A stretch of DNA of 64,000 bases from Bailinhaonella thermotolerans (GTDB lineage Bacteria; Actinomycetota; Actinomycetes; Streptosporangiales; Streptosporangiaceae). Each line of letters opens with the position of its first letter. The stretch's first letter is position 1. Below are positions 9,354 through 18,180 of this stretch, one piece after another. The position numbers were made by a program, and so were the translations under genes. The stretch is taken from contig NZ_QZEY01000022.1 in assembly GCF_003594875.1 (NCBI RefSeq), forward strand, positions 62,001-126,000, in the 5' to 3' direction. The notes below the pieces were generated by a model. That model worked only from the letters and a program-made list of their open reading frames with translations, was not told where the DNA came from and ran no database searches.

Positions 9354-9666
9354 TTCCCGCTCCGGACGCGCGGCGTCGAGCCTGAGGCTCCGCCCCGTGC
9401 GCGTCCCCCCGCCGGCCGGAATCCGTTTCCCGCACGCATCCCGAACCCGCCCCTGTACGGCCATGTCGTCGTATCGGGGCTCGCCGGGCGTGTTCGCCGT
9501 ACGAGCGATCCCCCGCCTTCCCGTCGCACCCGCCGAATTCCCGACATTTCCATGTCTTCGGTGGCATGCGCTGATTTCGGGCTGCCCGCGATTCGGATTC
9601 CGGCCGCGCGGTTCTGACCACCGACGGATTCGATCGGCCTCGGAGCCGGGAACAGGAGGCGCCCTT
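9354..9666 (+). promoter_or_regulatory. Long attenuator-like leader of the ABC-F gene
   Basis: A 313-base stretch without convincing coding potential separates the MRYFL stop from the ABC-F ATG. It contains G+C-rich inverted repeats, including GAGCC/GGCTC near 9380, and ends in a strong ribosome-binding site (CAGGAGG). The length and hairpins fit a transcription-attenuation or translation-masking region controlled by ribosomes on the leader ORF. The actual alternative folds cannot be resolved by eye. Confidence 0.45.
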
Positions 9667-11295
9667 ATGTTCACGCGTGCCAAACACCCGTCATTCGCCT
9701 CACAACTCGCGTTGTTCGACGTGACCAAGCGGTACGGCGACCGCCTCGTGCTCGACCGCGTCTCCTTCAGCGTCCGCCCCGGCGAGAAGGCCGGCGTGAT
9801 CGGGGACAACGGCTCGGGCAAGTCCACCCTGCTCCGGCTGCTGGCCGGGGTGGAACGGCCGGACAACGGCGCGCTCGTCGTCGAGGCCCCCGGCGGGATC
9901 GGGTACCTCCCGCAGACCCTCGGGCTGCCCGGCCACGCCACCGTCCAGGACGCCATCGACCTCGCGCTCGCCGACCTCCGCGACCTGGAGGCCCGGATGC
10001 GCGAGGCCGAGGCCGCCCTCGGCACGGCCGGCGAGGCGGGACTCGCCGCGTACGGCGAGCTCGTGGACCGCTACGAGGCGCGGGGCGGCTACGAGGCCGA
10101 CACGCGCGTCGAGATCGCGCTGCACGGCCTCGGCCAGCCCGGCCTGGACCGCGACCGGCCGCTCGGCACCCTGTCGGGCGGGCAGCGGTCCCGGCTCGCG
10201 CTGGCCGCGACCCTGGCCTCCGCGCCGGAGCTGATGCTCCTCGACGAGCCCACGAACGACCTCGACGACGAGGCCGTCGCGTGGCTGGAGGACCACCTGC
10301 GCCGGCACCGGGGGACGGTCATCGCGATCACCCACGACCGCGTGTTCCTCGACCGGGTCACCTCCTCGATCCTGGAGGTGGACCAGCGGACCGTGCGCCG
10401 GTACGGCGACGGCTACGCCGGCTACCTCGCGGCCAAGGCCGCCGAACGCGCCCGCCAGGCGCGGGAGCACGAGGAGTGGAGGATCGAGGTCGCCAGGAAC
10501 CGCGAACTGGTCGAGGCCAACGCCGTACGGCTGCACGCCATCCCGCGCAAGCTGCCCAAGGCGGGCATGGGCGTGGGCCAGTTCCGCCCGCGGAACCGGG
10601 ACCACGGCGCGATGGGCCGCATCCGCCAGGCCAAGGACCGGGTGCGCCATCTCACGGAGAACCCCGTGGCGCCGCCGCCCGAGCCGCTGCGGTTCTCCGC
10701 GCGCGTCAGCGCGGGCGAGCCGGCCGTGGTGGAGCTGTCCGACGTCGTGGTGGAAGGCCGCCTGCGCGTCGAGGCGCTGCGCGTCGAACCCGGCTCGCGC
10801 GTGCTCGTCACCGGCCCGAACGGCGCCGGCAAGAGCACGCTCCTGCGGGTCCTGGCCGGCGAGCTGCGCCCCGCCCGGGGCACGGTCCGCCGACCGGCGC
10901 GGGTGGGCCTCCTCCGCCAGGACGACGGCCACGAGACCACGCCGAGGACCCTCCTAGGCGCCTTCGCGGCCGGCCGGCCGGGCCCGCCGGAGGAGCACGC
11001 CGGGGAGCTCCTGTCCCTCGGCCTGTTCCGCGAGCCCGACCTGCGCGTCCCGGTGACGGCCCTGTCCGCGGGGCAGCGCCGCCGCCTCGACCTGGCCCGC
11101 CTGGTCACGTCCGAGACGGACCTGCTCCTCCTCGACGAGCCGACGAACCACCTCTCGCCGGCCCTCGTCGAGGAACTGGAACAGGCCCTCGCCTCCTACG
11201 AAGGGACGATCGTGCTGGTCACCCACGACCGCCGCCTCCGCGCGGCCTTCGACGGCGTCCGCGTCCACCTCGCGGAGGGCCGCCTGACCGCCTGA
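9667..11295 (+). CDS. ABC-F family ATPase, probable ribosome-protection (antibiotic resistance) protein
   Basis: A 542-residue soluble protein with two fused ABC domains and no membrane segment. Domain 1 has Walker A GDNGSGKST (about 46-54), signature LSGGQRSRLALA and Walker B LMLLDEPTNDLDD. The linker contains KLPKAGMGVGQFRPRNRDHG, the interdomain region that reaches into the ribosome in ABC-F proteins. Domain 2 has GPNGAGKST, LSAGQRRRLDLARL and LLLLDEPTNHLSP. ABC-F proteins displace peptidyl-transferase or exit-tunnel antibiotics, or act in translation quality control. The leader ORF and long 5' region argue for an inducible resistance member. ATG 9667 is preceded by AGGAGG. Confidence 0.93.
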   Translation: MFTRAKHPSFASQLALFDVTKRYGDRLVLDRVSFSVRPGEKAGVIGDNGSGKSTLLRLLAGVERPDNGALVVEAPGGIGYLPQTLGLPGHATVQDAIDLALADLRDLEARMREAEAALGTAGEAGLAAYGELVDRYEARGGYEADTRVEIALHGLGQPGLDRDRPLGTLSGGQRSRLALAATLASAPELMLLDEPTNDLDDEAVAWLEDHLRRHRGTVIAITHDRVFLDRVTSSILEVDQRTVRRYGDGYAGYLAAKAAERARQAREHEEWRIEVARNRELVEANAVRLHAIPRKLPKAGMGVGQFRPRNRDHGAMGRIRQAKDRVRHLTENPVAPPPEPLRFSARVSAGEPAVVELSDVVVEGRLRVEALRVEPGSRVLVTGPNGAGKSTLLRVLAGELRPARGTVRRPARVGLLRQDDGHETTPRTLLGAFAAGRPGPPEEHAGELLSLGLFREPDLRVPVTALSAGQRRRLDLARLVTSETDLLLLDEPTNHLSPALVEELEQALASYEGTIVLVTHDRRLRAAFDGVRVHLAEGRLTA

Positions 11296-11316
11296 CCCGC
11301 GGCCCCCGCTCCCGAC

Positions 11317-11356
11317 GGCCCGCCTCCCGCCCGCGCAAAGGCGAGGGAGGCGGGCC
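11317..11356 (+). terminator. Hairpin terminator after the ABC-F gene
   Basis: GGCCCGCCTCCC at 11317-11328 pairs perfectly with GGGAGGCGGGCC at 11345-11356 across a 16-base loop, 22 bases after the ABC-F stop. There is no long T-run, which is common for actinobacterial terminators. Confidence 0.7.
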
Positions 11357-11569
11357 GCGGGGCTTTCCCCGGCTTCCGGTCCGCTTCGCTCCGTTCGCTT
11401 CGCTTTTCGTCCGCGTCGCCTTCCGCCCGCGTCGAGTCGGCGCGGGCCAAACGCCGTACGGCGGGGCCGTGGCCGTACGGCGGGCCTGCGCAGGCTCAGG
11501 CCGTACGGCATGCGGGGGCGGGGTGGCGGGACGGGGCGGTTGTCGGTGGCGGGGCCTAACGTTGGCGGC
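11357..11569 (+). repeat. Spacer with three GCCGTACGGC palindromes; radA leaderless -10
   Basis: Three copies of GCCGTACGGC lie between about 11450 and 11512, spaced by G+C-rich sequence. TAACGT at 11557-11562 ends seven bases before the radA ATG, so radA is probably transcribed without a leader. No ORF with plausible start and codon use is present. Confidence 0.5.
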
Positions 11570-12955
11570 ATGGCCAAGAGCGGGAAGACGGCGGCGTCCT
11601 ATCGGTGTGCCGAGTGCGGGTGGCAGACCGCCAAGTGGGTGGGGCGCTGCGGGGAGTGCCAGGCGTGGGGGACGGTCGAGGAGGCCGGGGCCAGGTCGGC
11701 GCCCAAGGCGGTGGCGGCGGGGCCGGTGTCCGCGCCGGCGCTGCCCATCGGGGAGATCAGCGTGGAGGCCGCCGCGACGCGCCCGAGCGGGATGGACGAG
11801 CTCGACCGGGTGCTGGGCGGCGGGCTCGTGCCGGGCGCCGTGCTGCTGCTGGCCGGGGAGCCGGGCGTCGGCAAGTCCACGCTGCTGCTGGAGATGGCGG
11901 CGATAAGGGCCGACCAGGTGCCCGTGCTCTACGTCACCGGCGAGGAGTCCACCGCGCAGGTGCGGCTGCGCGCGGAGCGGGTGGGCGCGCTGGCCCCCAA
12001 GCTGTTCCTCGCGGCCGAGACGGACCTGGCCGCCGTTCTCGGGCACGTCGAGACCGTCGCGCCCGACCTGCTGATCGTCGACTCCGTGCAGACCATCGCG
12101 TCCGGCGAGGCCACCGGCTCGCCGGGCGGGGTGACACAGGTGCGCGAGGTCAGCGCCAACCTGATCCGGGTGGCCAAGGAGCGCGGGATGACGACCGTGC
12201 TCGTCGGCCACGTCACCAAGGACGGCTCGATCGCCGGCCCGCGCGTGCTCGAACACCTCGTGGACGTCGTGCTGCACTTCGAGGGCGAGCGCCACTCCCG
12301 GCTGCGCATGATCCGCGCGGTGAAGAACCGCTACGGCCCCACCGACGAGGTCGGCTGCTTCGACCTGTCCGACTCCGGGCTCGCCTCACTGCCCGACCCC
12401 AGCGGCCTGTTCCTGACCCACCGCGCCGAGCCCGTCTCCGGCACCTGCGTGACCGTGACCCTGGAGGGCCGCCGCCCGCTGATCGCCGAGGTGCAGGCGC
12501 TCGTGCTCGACGTGCCCAAGGAGGTCCCGCCCCGCCGCACCACCTCCGGGCTGGACACCTCCCGGGTGCCGCTGGTGCTCGCCGCGCTCCAGAAGCACGG
12601 CAACGTCCCCGTGGGCGGCAAGGACATCTACGCCGGGACGGTCGGCGGGGTCCGGCTCACCGAGCCGTCGGTGGACCTGGCCGTGGCCCTCGCGGTCACC
12701 GGGTCCCGCGCGGGGGTCCCGCTCGCGCCGGGCACGATCGCGATGGGCGAGGTCGGCCTGGCCGGGGAGATCCGCCGCGTCCAGGGCGTGCGCCGCCGCC
12801 TGTCGGAGGCCGCCCGCCTGGGCTTCCGCCACGCCATCGTCCCCACCCACAGCGTCCCCGCCGACTCCCTCGCCCCCGGCTCCGGCATCCCCGAAGGCAT
12901 GACGGTCAGCGAGGTCGGCGACCTCCGCTCCGCCATCGCCGCCGCCTTCGGCTGA
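11570..12955 (+). CDS. radA: DNA repair protein RadA (Sms)
   Basis: A 461-residue recombination helicase. An N-terminal C4 zinc finger (YRCAECGWQTAKWVGRCGEC) is followed by a RecA-like core with Walker A GEPGVGKST near residue 103, the RadA-specific KNRYG loop (usually KNRFG) and a C-terminal Lon-like domain (VGGVRLTEPSVDLAVALAV, MGEVGLAGEIRRV). RadA promotes branch migration at recombination intermediates. The gene lies 464 bases upstream of disA, as in many Gram-positives, where the two products interact functionally. The conservative Phe-to-Tyr change in KNRFG is unlikely to inactivate it. Confidence 0.97.
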   Translation: MAKSGKTAASYRCAECGWQTAKWVGRCGECQAWGTVEEAGARSAPKAVAAGPVSAPALPIGEISVEAAATRPSGMDELDRVLGGGLVPGAVLLLAGEPGVGKSTLLLEMAAIRADQVPVLYVTGEESTAQVRLRAERVGALAPKLFLAAETDLAAVLGHVETVAPDLLIVDSVQTIASGEATGSPGGVTQVREVSANLIRVAKERGMTTVLVGHVTKDGSIAGPRVLEHLVDVVLHFEGERHSRLRMIRAVKNRYGPTDEVGCFDLSDSGLASLPDPSGLFLTHRAEPVSGTCVTVTLEGRRPLIAEVQALVLDVPKEVPPRRTTSGLDTSRVPLVLAALQKHGNVPVGGKDIYAGTVGGVRLTEPSVDLAVALAVTGSRAGVPLAPGTIAMGEVGLAGEIRRVQGVRRRLSEAARLGFRHAIVPTHSVPADSLAPGSGIPEGMTVSEVGDLRSAIAAAFG

Positions 12956-13419
12956 CGCCCCCTCCGCTCCGCCGTACGCCCTGGGACGGGCCGGTACGGC
13001 GCGAGGCGGGCCGCACACGCGAGCCGTCCGTACGCGGCAGCGGGGCGGGGCGCGGGGCCGTCCGTGCGCGCGGCGGGGCGGGGCCGTGGGGCGCGGGCCG
13101 TACGGCGGCGCGGGGGTCGCCGTGCCGTACGGCGTGAGGGCCTCGCGCGGGGCCGCGCGGCGTCTCGGCGGGGTGGATTTTCATGATCAGGTAATGACGC
13201 CTGTCACGTCGGGTGGGATTTCACGCGGCGCTCTGGGAGAATTCTGCGGGTCTTCGGATAAGCGAACACACGTGGGTATGGGAAAAGCCCAACCTCCATG
13301 ACTTTTACGACATCGGTCCGGAAGCCGCCGACGTCAGTCGCGCGATCTCCCGCATCGGCAGAGCCCGGGGCGGGGAATCCGCACTACACTGAGCGCCGAT
13401 AGGAGACAGCGGGGGTCAC
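12956..13419 (+). other. radA-disA spacer with GCCGTACGGC repeats and disA -10 candidate
   Basis: This 464-base spacer has no convincing gene. Its left half holds several CCGTACG-type copies, two of them (about 13098-13107 and 13125-13134) forming an inverted pair of GCCGTACGGC around a short loop, a possible radA terminator. The right half (from about 13175) is less G+C-rich and ends with TACACT at 13385-13390, a -10 candidate for disA with no clear -35, and GGGGG before the GTG start. Confidence 0.45.
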
Positions 13420-14508
13420 GTGGCAGCAATCGAGAAGGGTCCCGACGAGCGCCGCAGAGCAACCCTTGCCGCGGTCGCGCCGGGCACGGCGTTGCGCGAC
13501 GGCCTTGAGCGGATCCTGCGGGGCCGCACCGGCGGTCTCATCGTCCTCGGATACGACGACACGGTGGCCTCCCTCTGCTCGGGCGGCTTCGAGCTCGACG
13601 TGGAGTTCTCCGCGACCCGACTGCGCGAGCTGGCCAAGATGGACGGCGCGATCGTGCTCGACAGCGGATACCGCCGTGTCGTGCGCGCGGCCGTGCACCT
13701 GGTGCCCGATCCCTCGATCCCGACCGACGAGTCCGGCACGCGTCACCGCACGGCCGAGCGCGTGGCCAAGCAGACCGGCCACCCGGTGATCTCCGTCAGC
13801 CAGTCGATGCGCATCATCGCGCTGTACTTCAACGGCACGCGGTACGTCCTGGAGGACTCGGCGGCCATCCTCTCGCGGGCCAACCAGGCGCTCGCGACCC
13901 TGGAGCGGTACAAACTCCGCCTCGACGAGGTGTCGGGCACGCTGTCGGCGCTGGAGATCGAGGACCTGGTGACGGTCCGCGACGTGTCGGCGGTCATCCA
14001 GCGCCTGGAGATGGTGCGCCGGATCTCCGGCGAGATCGAGGGCTACGTCGTGGAGCTGGGCACCGACGGCCGCCTCCTGTCGCTCCAGCTCGACGAGCTC
14101 GTGTCCGGCGTGGACGTCGACCGCGAGCTCCTGGTCCGCGACTACCTCCCGAGCGACCTGCCCAAGCGCCCCCGCACGGTCCCCGAGGCCCTGCAGGCCC
14201 TGGACGAACTGTCGGCCAGCGAACTCCTGGACCTGACCCGCGTGGCCCAGGTCCTCGGCTTCTACGGCGGCGACGCCCTGGACGGCCCCGTGAGCCCCCG
14301 CGGCTACCGCCTCCTGGCCAAGGTCCCCCGCCTTCCCAGCCAGGTCGTCGACCGCCTGGTGGAGCACTTCGGCGGCCTCCAGAAACTCCTGGCCGCCAGC
14401 ATCGACGACCTCCAGGCGGTGGGCGGCGTAGGGGAGGCCCGGGCCCGCAGCGTCCGAGAGGGCCTCTCCCGCCTGGCCGAGTCCAGCATCCTGGAGCGCT
14501 ACGTATAA
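13420..14508 (+). CDS. disA: DNA integrity scanning protein DisA, diadenylate cyclase
   Basis: A 362-residue protein condensing two ATP into c-di-AMP. The N-terminal DAC domain has its catalytic motifs: DGA in [13 protein letters not shown] (about 65-80) and RHR in [15 protein letters not shown] (about 107-120). A helical linker follows, and the C-terminal helix-hairpin-helix DNA-binding domain shows [15 protein letters not shown] and [19 protein letters not shown]. DisA octamers scan DNA and lower c-di-AMP synthesis on encountering branched structures, which fits the neighbouring radA. The product is sensed by the riboswitch at 29660. GTG is used as start. Confidence 0.97.
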   Translation: MAAIEKGPDERRRATLAAVAPGTALRDGLERILRGRTGGLIVLGYDDTVASLCSGGFELDVEFSATRLRELAKMDGAIVLDSGYRRVVRAAVHLVPDPSIPTDESGTRHRTAERVAKQTGHPVISVSQSMRIIALYFNGTRYVLEDSAAILSRANQALATLERYKLRLDEVSGTLSALEIEDLVTVRDVSAVIQRLEMVRRISGEIEGYVVELGTDGRLLSLQLDELVSGVDVDRELLVRDYLPSDLPKRPRTVPEALQALDELSASELLDLTRVAQVLGFYGGDALDGPVSPRGYRLLAKVPRLPSQVVDRLVEHFGGLQKLLAASIDDLQAVGGVGEARARSVREGLSRLAESSILERYV

Positions 14509-14580
14509 CCCGGCCGGCGACGCCGACCGCACGCCACAGGTCGGCCCGGAGCCCGGTCTTCGAGGGCGGGGACCCACCGC

Positions 14581-14694
14581 CGGGAACGGGGAGCCAGGCG
14601 GGCCGGGGCTGCCTCATCCCGAGGCGGACCGCCCGAAGGGGTCCGCGTGGACACCGGTGATTCGGACGTCCGGCGCCGCGCCTGCCGTACGGCC
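14581..14694 (+). repeat. Dispersed ~110 bp repeat, copy 1
   Basis: Begins near GGGGAGCCAGGCGGGCCGGG and ends at GCCGTACGGC. It aligns along its whole length with 19425-19535 (same strand) and with the reverse complement of 21447-21563. The most conserved internal block is GAGGCGGACYGCCCG followed by GCGGACACC about 15 bases later. Here it sits between the stops of disA and the convergent membrane-protein gene, and no tandem array accompanies it. Confidence 0.75.
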
Positions 14695-14701
14695 GGTGAC
14701 G

Positions 14702-15367
14702 CTAGCGGAGGAAGAAGACGTGGCGGTGGGGCTTGGAGGCGTTGAGGGTGAGGGTGGCGACGTAGGTGCCGGGGCGGGCCGCGGCCCGGGGAGAGCGGCA
14801 GCCGGGGGTGGAGCGGCGGCGGTCCCAGGTGAGGGTGCGGATCACGGCGGAGCCGCGGCGGAGGGTGAAGGACGCGGAGTCGGGGCGCACGCAGTCGGTG
14901 GAGGACCAGATGAGGTCATGGCCGGAGGTGATGCGGAGGGTGAGGGCGCGGGCCGGGAGCTCGCAGGTGCCCGAGGCCATGCTGACCATGGAGACGGTGA
15001 AGCGGGGCGACTGGCCGGGCGCGTAGATGGTGCGGTCACCGGCCAGGACCAGCGCCACGTCGCGCGGGTCGCAGACGCCCGGGCGGGCGCCGGCGGGGCG
15101 CGTGGGCCGCGAGGCGGGGACCGGCGGCGTCGCCGTGACGGTCACGGTCGCGGTGGCCGTGGGCAGGAGGTTCACCGGGTCGAACCGCGGCCCGTCCGGC
15201 GTGGGCTTGATCGGGTCGGCGCGGCCGTCGCCGCCGGAGGATCCGCCGCACGCCCACGCGAACACGGCGATGACGACGAGCAGGCCGACGAGCACGCCCA
15301 TCCGGCGGCGCCGGTAGATCTCGGGCCCCTCCACCCGGCCGTCGCCACGGAACGTGTCCGGATCCAT
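14702..15367 (-). CDS. Membrane-anchored hypothetical protein beside disA
   Basis: A 221-residue protein of unknown function. Residues 1-22 are charged and end in EIYRRRRM; a single membrane helix GVLVGLLVVIAVFAWACGG follows, so the rest is probably extracytoplasmic. A Pro/Thr linker (TATATVTVTATPPVP) leads to a domain of about 130 residues with paired cysteines (GVCDPRDV, GTCELPA, TDCVRPD, PGCRSP) and beta-rich sequence like small cell-surface binding domains. It is convergent with disA and divergent from mutY. The cysteine after the helix could be taken for a lipobox, but the long charged N-terminus favours a type II anchor. Confidence 0.8.
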   Translation of the reverse strand: MDPDTFRGDGRVEGPEIYRRRRMGVLVGLLVVIAVFAWACGGSSGGDGRADPIKPTPDGPRFDPVNLLPTATATVTVTATPPVPASRPTRPAGARPGVCDPRDVALVLAGDRTIYAPGQSPRFTVSMVSMASGTCELPARALTLRITSGHDLIWSSTDCVRPDSASFTLRRGSAVIRTLTWDRRRSTPGCRSPRAAARPGTYVATLTLNASKPHRHVFFLR

Positions 15368-15432
15368 ACCAACAGTATGGTCCAGCAGGCACGCCGGACC
15401 CGGCCCGACCCGCCGCTGTCTATCGTAGGAAG

Positions 15433-16335
15433 GTGCCCCGCAACCCCTACGCCGATCCCATCCTGGCCTGGTATGCCACGAATGCCCGGGATCTCCCCTG
15501 GCGCCGCCCGGACGCGTCGCCCTGGGGCGTGCTCGTCAGCGAGATCATGCTCCAGCAGACGCCCGTCGTCCGCGTCCTCCCGATCTGGGAGGAGTGGATG
15601 ACCCGCTGGCCCACCCCCGCCGCGCTCGCCGCCGAACCCCCCGGCGAGGCCGTACGCCACTGGGGACGCCTCGGGTACCCCCGCCGCGCGCTCCGCCTGC
15701 ACGCCGCCGCCCGCGCCATCGTCGAACGCCACGGCGGCGAGGTCCCGGCCGAGTACGCCGACCTGCGCGCGCTCCCCGGCATCGGCGACTACACCGCCGC
15801 CGCCGTGGCCAGCTTCGCGTACGGCAGGCGCCACGCGGTCCTGGACACCAACGTGCGCCGGGTCCTGGCCCGCGCGGCGACCGGCGCCGAGTACCCCCCG
15901 AACTCGCTCACCGTCGCCGAGCGCAAGCTCGCCGAGTCCCTGGTCCCCCTCGACCCGGCGGTCGCCCCGAAGTGGGCCGTCGCGGTCATGGAGCTGGGCG
16001 CCCTGGTCTGCACCGCCCGCTCCCCGCGCTGCGCCGACTGCCCGATCAGCGCCCGGTGCGCCTGGCGCCTGGCGGGCCGCCCGCCCCACGACGGCCCCGC
16101 GCGCCGCGGCCAGCGCTACGCCGGCACCGACCGCCAGTGCCGGGGACGCCTGCTGGCCGTGCTCCGCGAGGCCGCCGGCCCGGTCCCCAAGTCCGCGCTG
16201 GACGAGGTCTGGGCGGACGCCGTACAACGCGAACGCGCTCTGGACGGACTGGTGGCCGACGGCCTCGTCGAGCCGCTCCCCGACGGGGCCTACGCCCTCC
16301 CGGGTCACACGGTCGCGGACGCGAGCACCGGATAG
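15433..16335 (+). CDS. mutY: A/G-specific adenine glycosylase MutY
   Basis: A 300-residue base-excision enzyme removing adenine opposite 8-oxoguanine. The catalytic Glu lies in SEIMLQQTPV, the helix-hairpin-helix is LPGIGDYTAAAVASF, and the catalytic Asp is in VLDTNVRRVLAR. Four cysteines, C-x6-C-x2-C-x5-C in CTARSPRCADCPISARC, bind the [4Fe-4S] cluster. The C-terminal MutT-like domain of E. coli MutY is reduced, as usual in actinobacteria. The GTG start has TATCGT ending 6 bases upstream, so it may be leaderless. Its last 31 bases overlap the convergent reductase gene. Confidence 0.95.
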   Translation: MPRNPYADPILAWYATNARDLPWRRPDASPWGVLVSEIMLQQTPVVRVLPIWEEWMTRWPTPAALAAEPPGEAVRHWGRLGYPRRALRLHAAARAIVERHGGEVPAEYADLRALPGIGDYTAAAVASFAYGRRHAVLDTNVRRVLARAATGAEYPPNSLTVAERKLAESLVPLDPAVAPKWAVAVMELGALVCTARSPRCADCPISARCAWRLAGRPPHDGPARRGQRYAGTDRQCRGRLLAVLREAAGPVPKSALDEVWADAVQRERALDGLVADGLVEPLPDGAYALPGHTVADASTG

Positions 16336-17402
16336 TCGAGGTAACCGGCCTCGCCGCCGACGTACCACAGGCCGCCGCGCAGCGGGTTGAGCGGCGCCCC
16401 GGTCCGCAGTCGGTGGACCAGGTCGGGGTTGGCGATGAACGCGCGCCCGAGGGACACCAGGTCGGCGCCGGCCGCGAGGGCGCGCTCGGCCTCGGAGCGG
16501 CCGCCGTCGGCGGGCAGGTGGTCCTGCGGGAGCAGCGGGTTCATGATCAGGACGCCCGGCCAGGCGGCGCGCATCTCGTGGGTCAGCGGCCGGTCCACGT
16601 CCGCGAAGGCGATGTGGAGGTACGCCAGCGGCGGGCGGGCGGCCAGCGCCGGGACGAGCGCGCGGTAGATCGCCTCGGTGTCGCCCTCCTCGATCGCGTT
16701 GGCGGTGAACCCGGGCGACACCCGCACGCCGACCCGCTCCGGCCCGACGGCGGCCACGACGGCGTCGACCACCTCCAGCGTGAACCGGATCCGGTTCTCG
16801 ACCGGTCCGCCGTAGGCGTCGGTGCGGCGGTTGCTGGACTTGGCGAGGAACTGGTGCAGCAGGTAGCCGTTGGCCGAGTGCACCTCCACCCCGTCGAACC
16901 CGGCCTCGATCGCGTTGCGCGCGGCGGCGGCGAAGTCGGCGATCGTGTCCCGGATGTCGTCGAGCGTCATCTCCCGGGGGACGACCGGGTCCTGCTTGCC
17001 GAACGGCGTGTGGATGGGCTCGTCCAGCGGCACGGGCGAGGGCGCCAGCGGGACGAACCCGCTGGTGTCGGGGTGGCCGATCCGCCCGCCGTGCTGGAGC
17101 TGCAGGAACATCCGGCCGCCGGCCGCGTGCACCGCGTCGGTCACCCGCCGCCATCCCGCGATGTGCTCGGGCCGGTGGATGGCCGTGATGTTCGGGTACG
17201 TCTGACCGACCACACTCGGCGTGGCCGCCTCGGCGATGATCAGTCCGGCCTCGGCCCGCAGGGCGTAGTACTCGGCCATCATCGGGGTCGGCACTCCGTC
17301 GGCGGCGGCGCGGGTGCGCGTCAGCGGCGGCATGACCAGACGGTTGGGCAGTTCCAGCGACCCCAGGCGGACGGTGTCGAACAGCGAACGAGAGGCGGGC
17401 AT
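16305..17402 (-). CDS. Old yellow enzyme-family alkene reductase/NADH:flavin oxidoreductase
   Basis: A 365-residue FMN enzyme reducing activated C=C bonds with NAD(P)H. Flavin and substrate motifs are present: NRLVMPPLTRTRA, FLQLQHGGRIG, the active-site region GFDGVEVHSANGYLLHQFL (His and Asn that bind the substrate carbonyl), NRRTDAYGGPVENR and LVSLGRAFIANPDL. ATG 17402 has GGAGGA six bases ahead. It is divergent from a TetR gene, and the 84-base space holds a 21-base palindrome, so repression by that TetR and induction by an electrophilic compound is likely (inference). Confidence 0.94.
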   Translation of the reverse strand: MPASRSLFDTVRLGSLELPNRLVMPPLTRTRAAADGVPTPMMAEYYALRAEAGLIIAEAATPSVVGQTYPNITAIHRPEHIAGWRRVTDAVHAAGGRMFLQLQHGGRIGHPDTSGFVPLAPSPVPLDEPIHTPFGKQDPVVPREMTLDDIRDTIADFAAAARNAIEAGFDGVEVHSANGYLLHQFLAKSSNRRTDAYGGPVENRIRFTLEVVDAVVAAVGPERVGVRVSPGFTANAIEEGDTEAIYRALVPALAARPPLAYLHIAFADVDRPLTHEMRAAWPGVLIMNPLLPQDHLPADGGRSEAERALAAGADLVSLGRAFIANPDLVHRLRTGAPLNPLRGGLWYVGGEAGYLDYPVLASATV

Positions 17403-17419
17403 GATTCCTCCAATCAACA

Positions 17420-17440
17420 AACGGGACACGACGTTCCGTT
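17420..17440. promoter_or_regulatory. 21 bp palindromic operator between alkene reductase and TetR genes
   Basis: AACGG-G-AC-acgac-GT-T-CCGTT: the outer five bases and an inner AC/GT pair are symmetric about 17430. It lies between the divergent genes, directly abutting TAGACT (17440-17445), the -10-like hexamer for the TetR gene. Size and position fit a TetR dimer site controlling both promoters. Confidence 0.6.
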
Positions 17441-17486
17441 AGACTGAAAGGGATCGTAACACCACACGCCGACCGAATGGAACACC

Positions 17487-18116
17487 ATGTACCGTTTAGA
17501 GGAGCCGACTCGGCCGGGAGAGGTGCGCCCCGGGGGCCGTACGGCGCGCGTGCGCTCGGCGGTGCTCACGGCCGTGGTGGACGAACTGCTCGACCACGGC
17601 TACGCCTCCTTCGCCATGGACCGCGTGTCGGCCCGGGCCGGCGTCGGCCGCACCACGCTCTACCGCCGGTGGGGCAGCCCGTCGGCGCTGGTCAGGGACC
17701 TGCTCCAGTCGATCGCCGAGCAGACCATGCCCATCCCCGACACCGGCTCCGTCGAGGAGGACCTGCGGATCATCACCCAGGCCCTCCTGGAGGCCCACCT
17801 CGACCAGCGCCTCCAGGCCACCATCCAGGGCATCATCGCCGCCGCCGGCTGCGCCCCCGAGATCGACGAGGCGCTGCGCACCTTCTTCCAGTCCCGCGCC
17901 ACCGAGGCCGCGGTCGTCATCACCCGGGCCGTCGAACGCGGCGAACTGCCCCCGGGCACGGACGGGGTGGACATCTTCCGCATGCTCGCGGCCCCGCTCT
18001 GCTTCCGCCTGCTGGTCAGCCGCGAACCCGTGGACCAGGCCGTCGCCGACCGCACCGCCGCCGTCATCCTCCACGCCGCCCGCACGGGCCTCTTCACCAC
18101 CCCCGACGCCCAGTAG
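17487..18116 (+). CDS. TetR-family regulator, divergent from alkene reductase
   Basis: A 209-residue protein. The HTH lies at about residues 22-68: RSAVLTAVVDELLDHGYASF, RVSARAGVGRTTLYRRWGSP. The C-terminal domain contains EEDLRIITQALLEAHLD and a late AAPLCFRLLVSREPVD segment of the TetR_C type common in actinobacteria. Divergent placement next to an FMN alkene reductase, with a shared palindrome, makes it the probable local repressor. Confidence 0.93.
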   Translation: MYRLEEPTRPGEVRPGGRTARVRSAVLTAVVDELLDHGYASFAMDRVSARAGVGRTTLYRRWGSPSALVRDLLQSIAEQTMPIPDTGSVEEDLRIITQALLEAHLDQRLQATIQGIIAAAGCAPEIDEALRTFFQSRATEAAVVITRAVERGELPPGTDGVDIFRMLAAPLCFRLLVSREPVDQAVADRTAAVILHAARTGLFTTPDAQ

Positions 18117-18180
18117 CCGCCCCACGGAACCCGCCGACAGGCCGGTCACAGCGGCACGGCGAAACGCGGCGACCCGGCAG

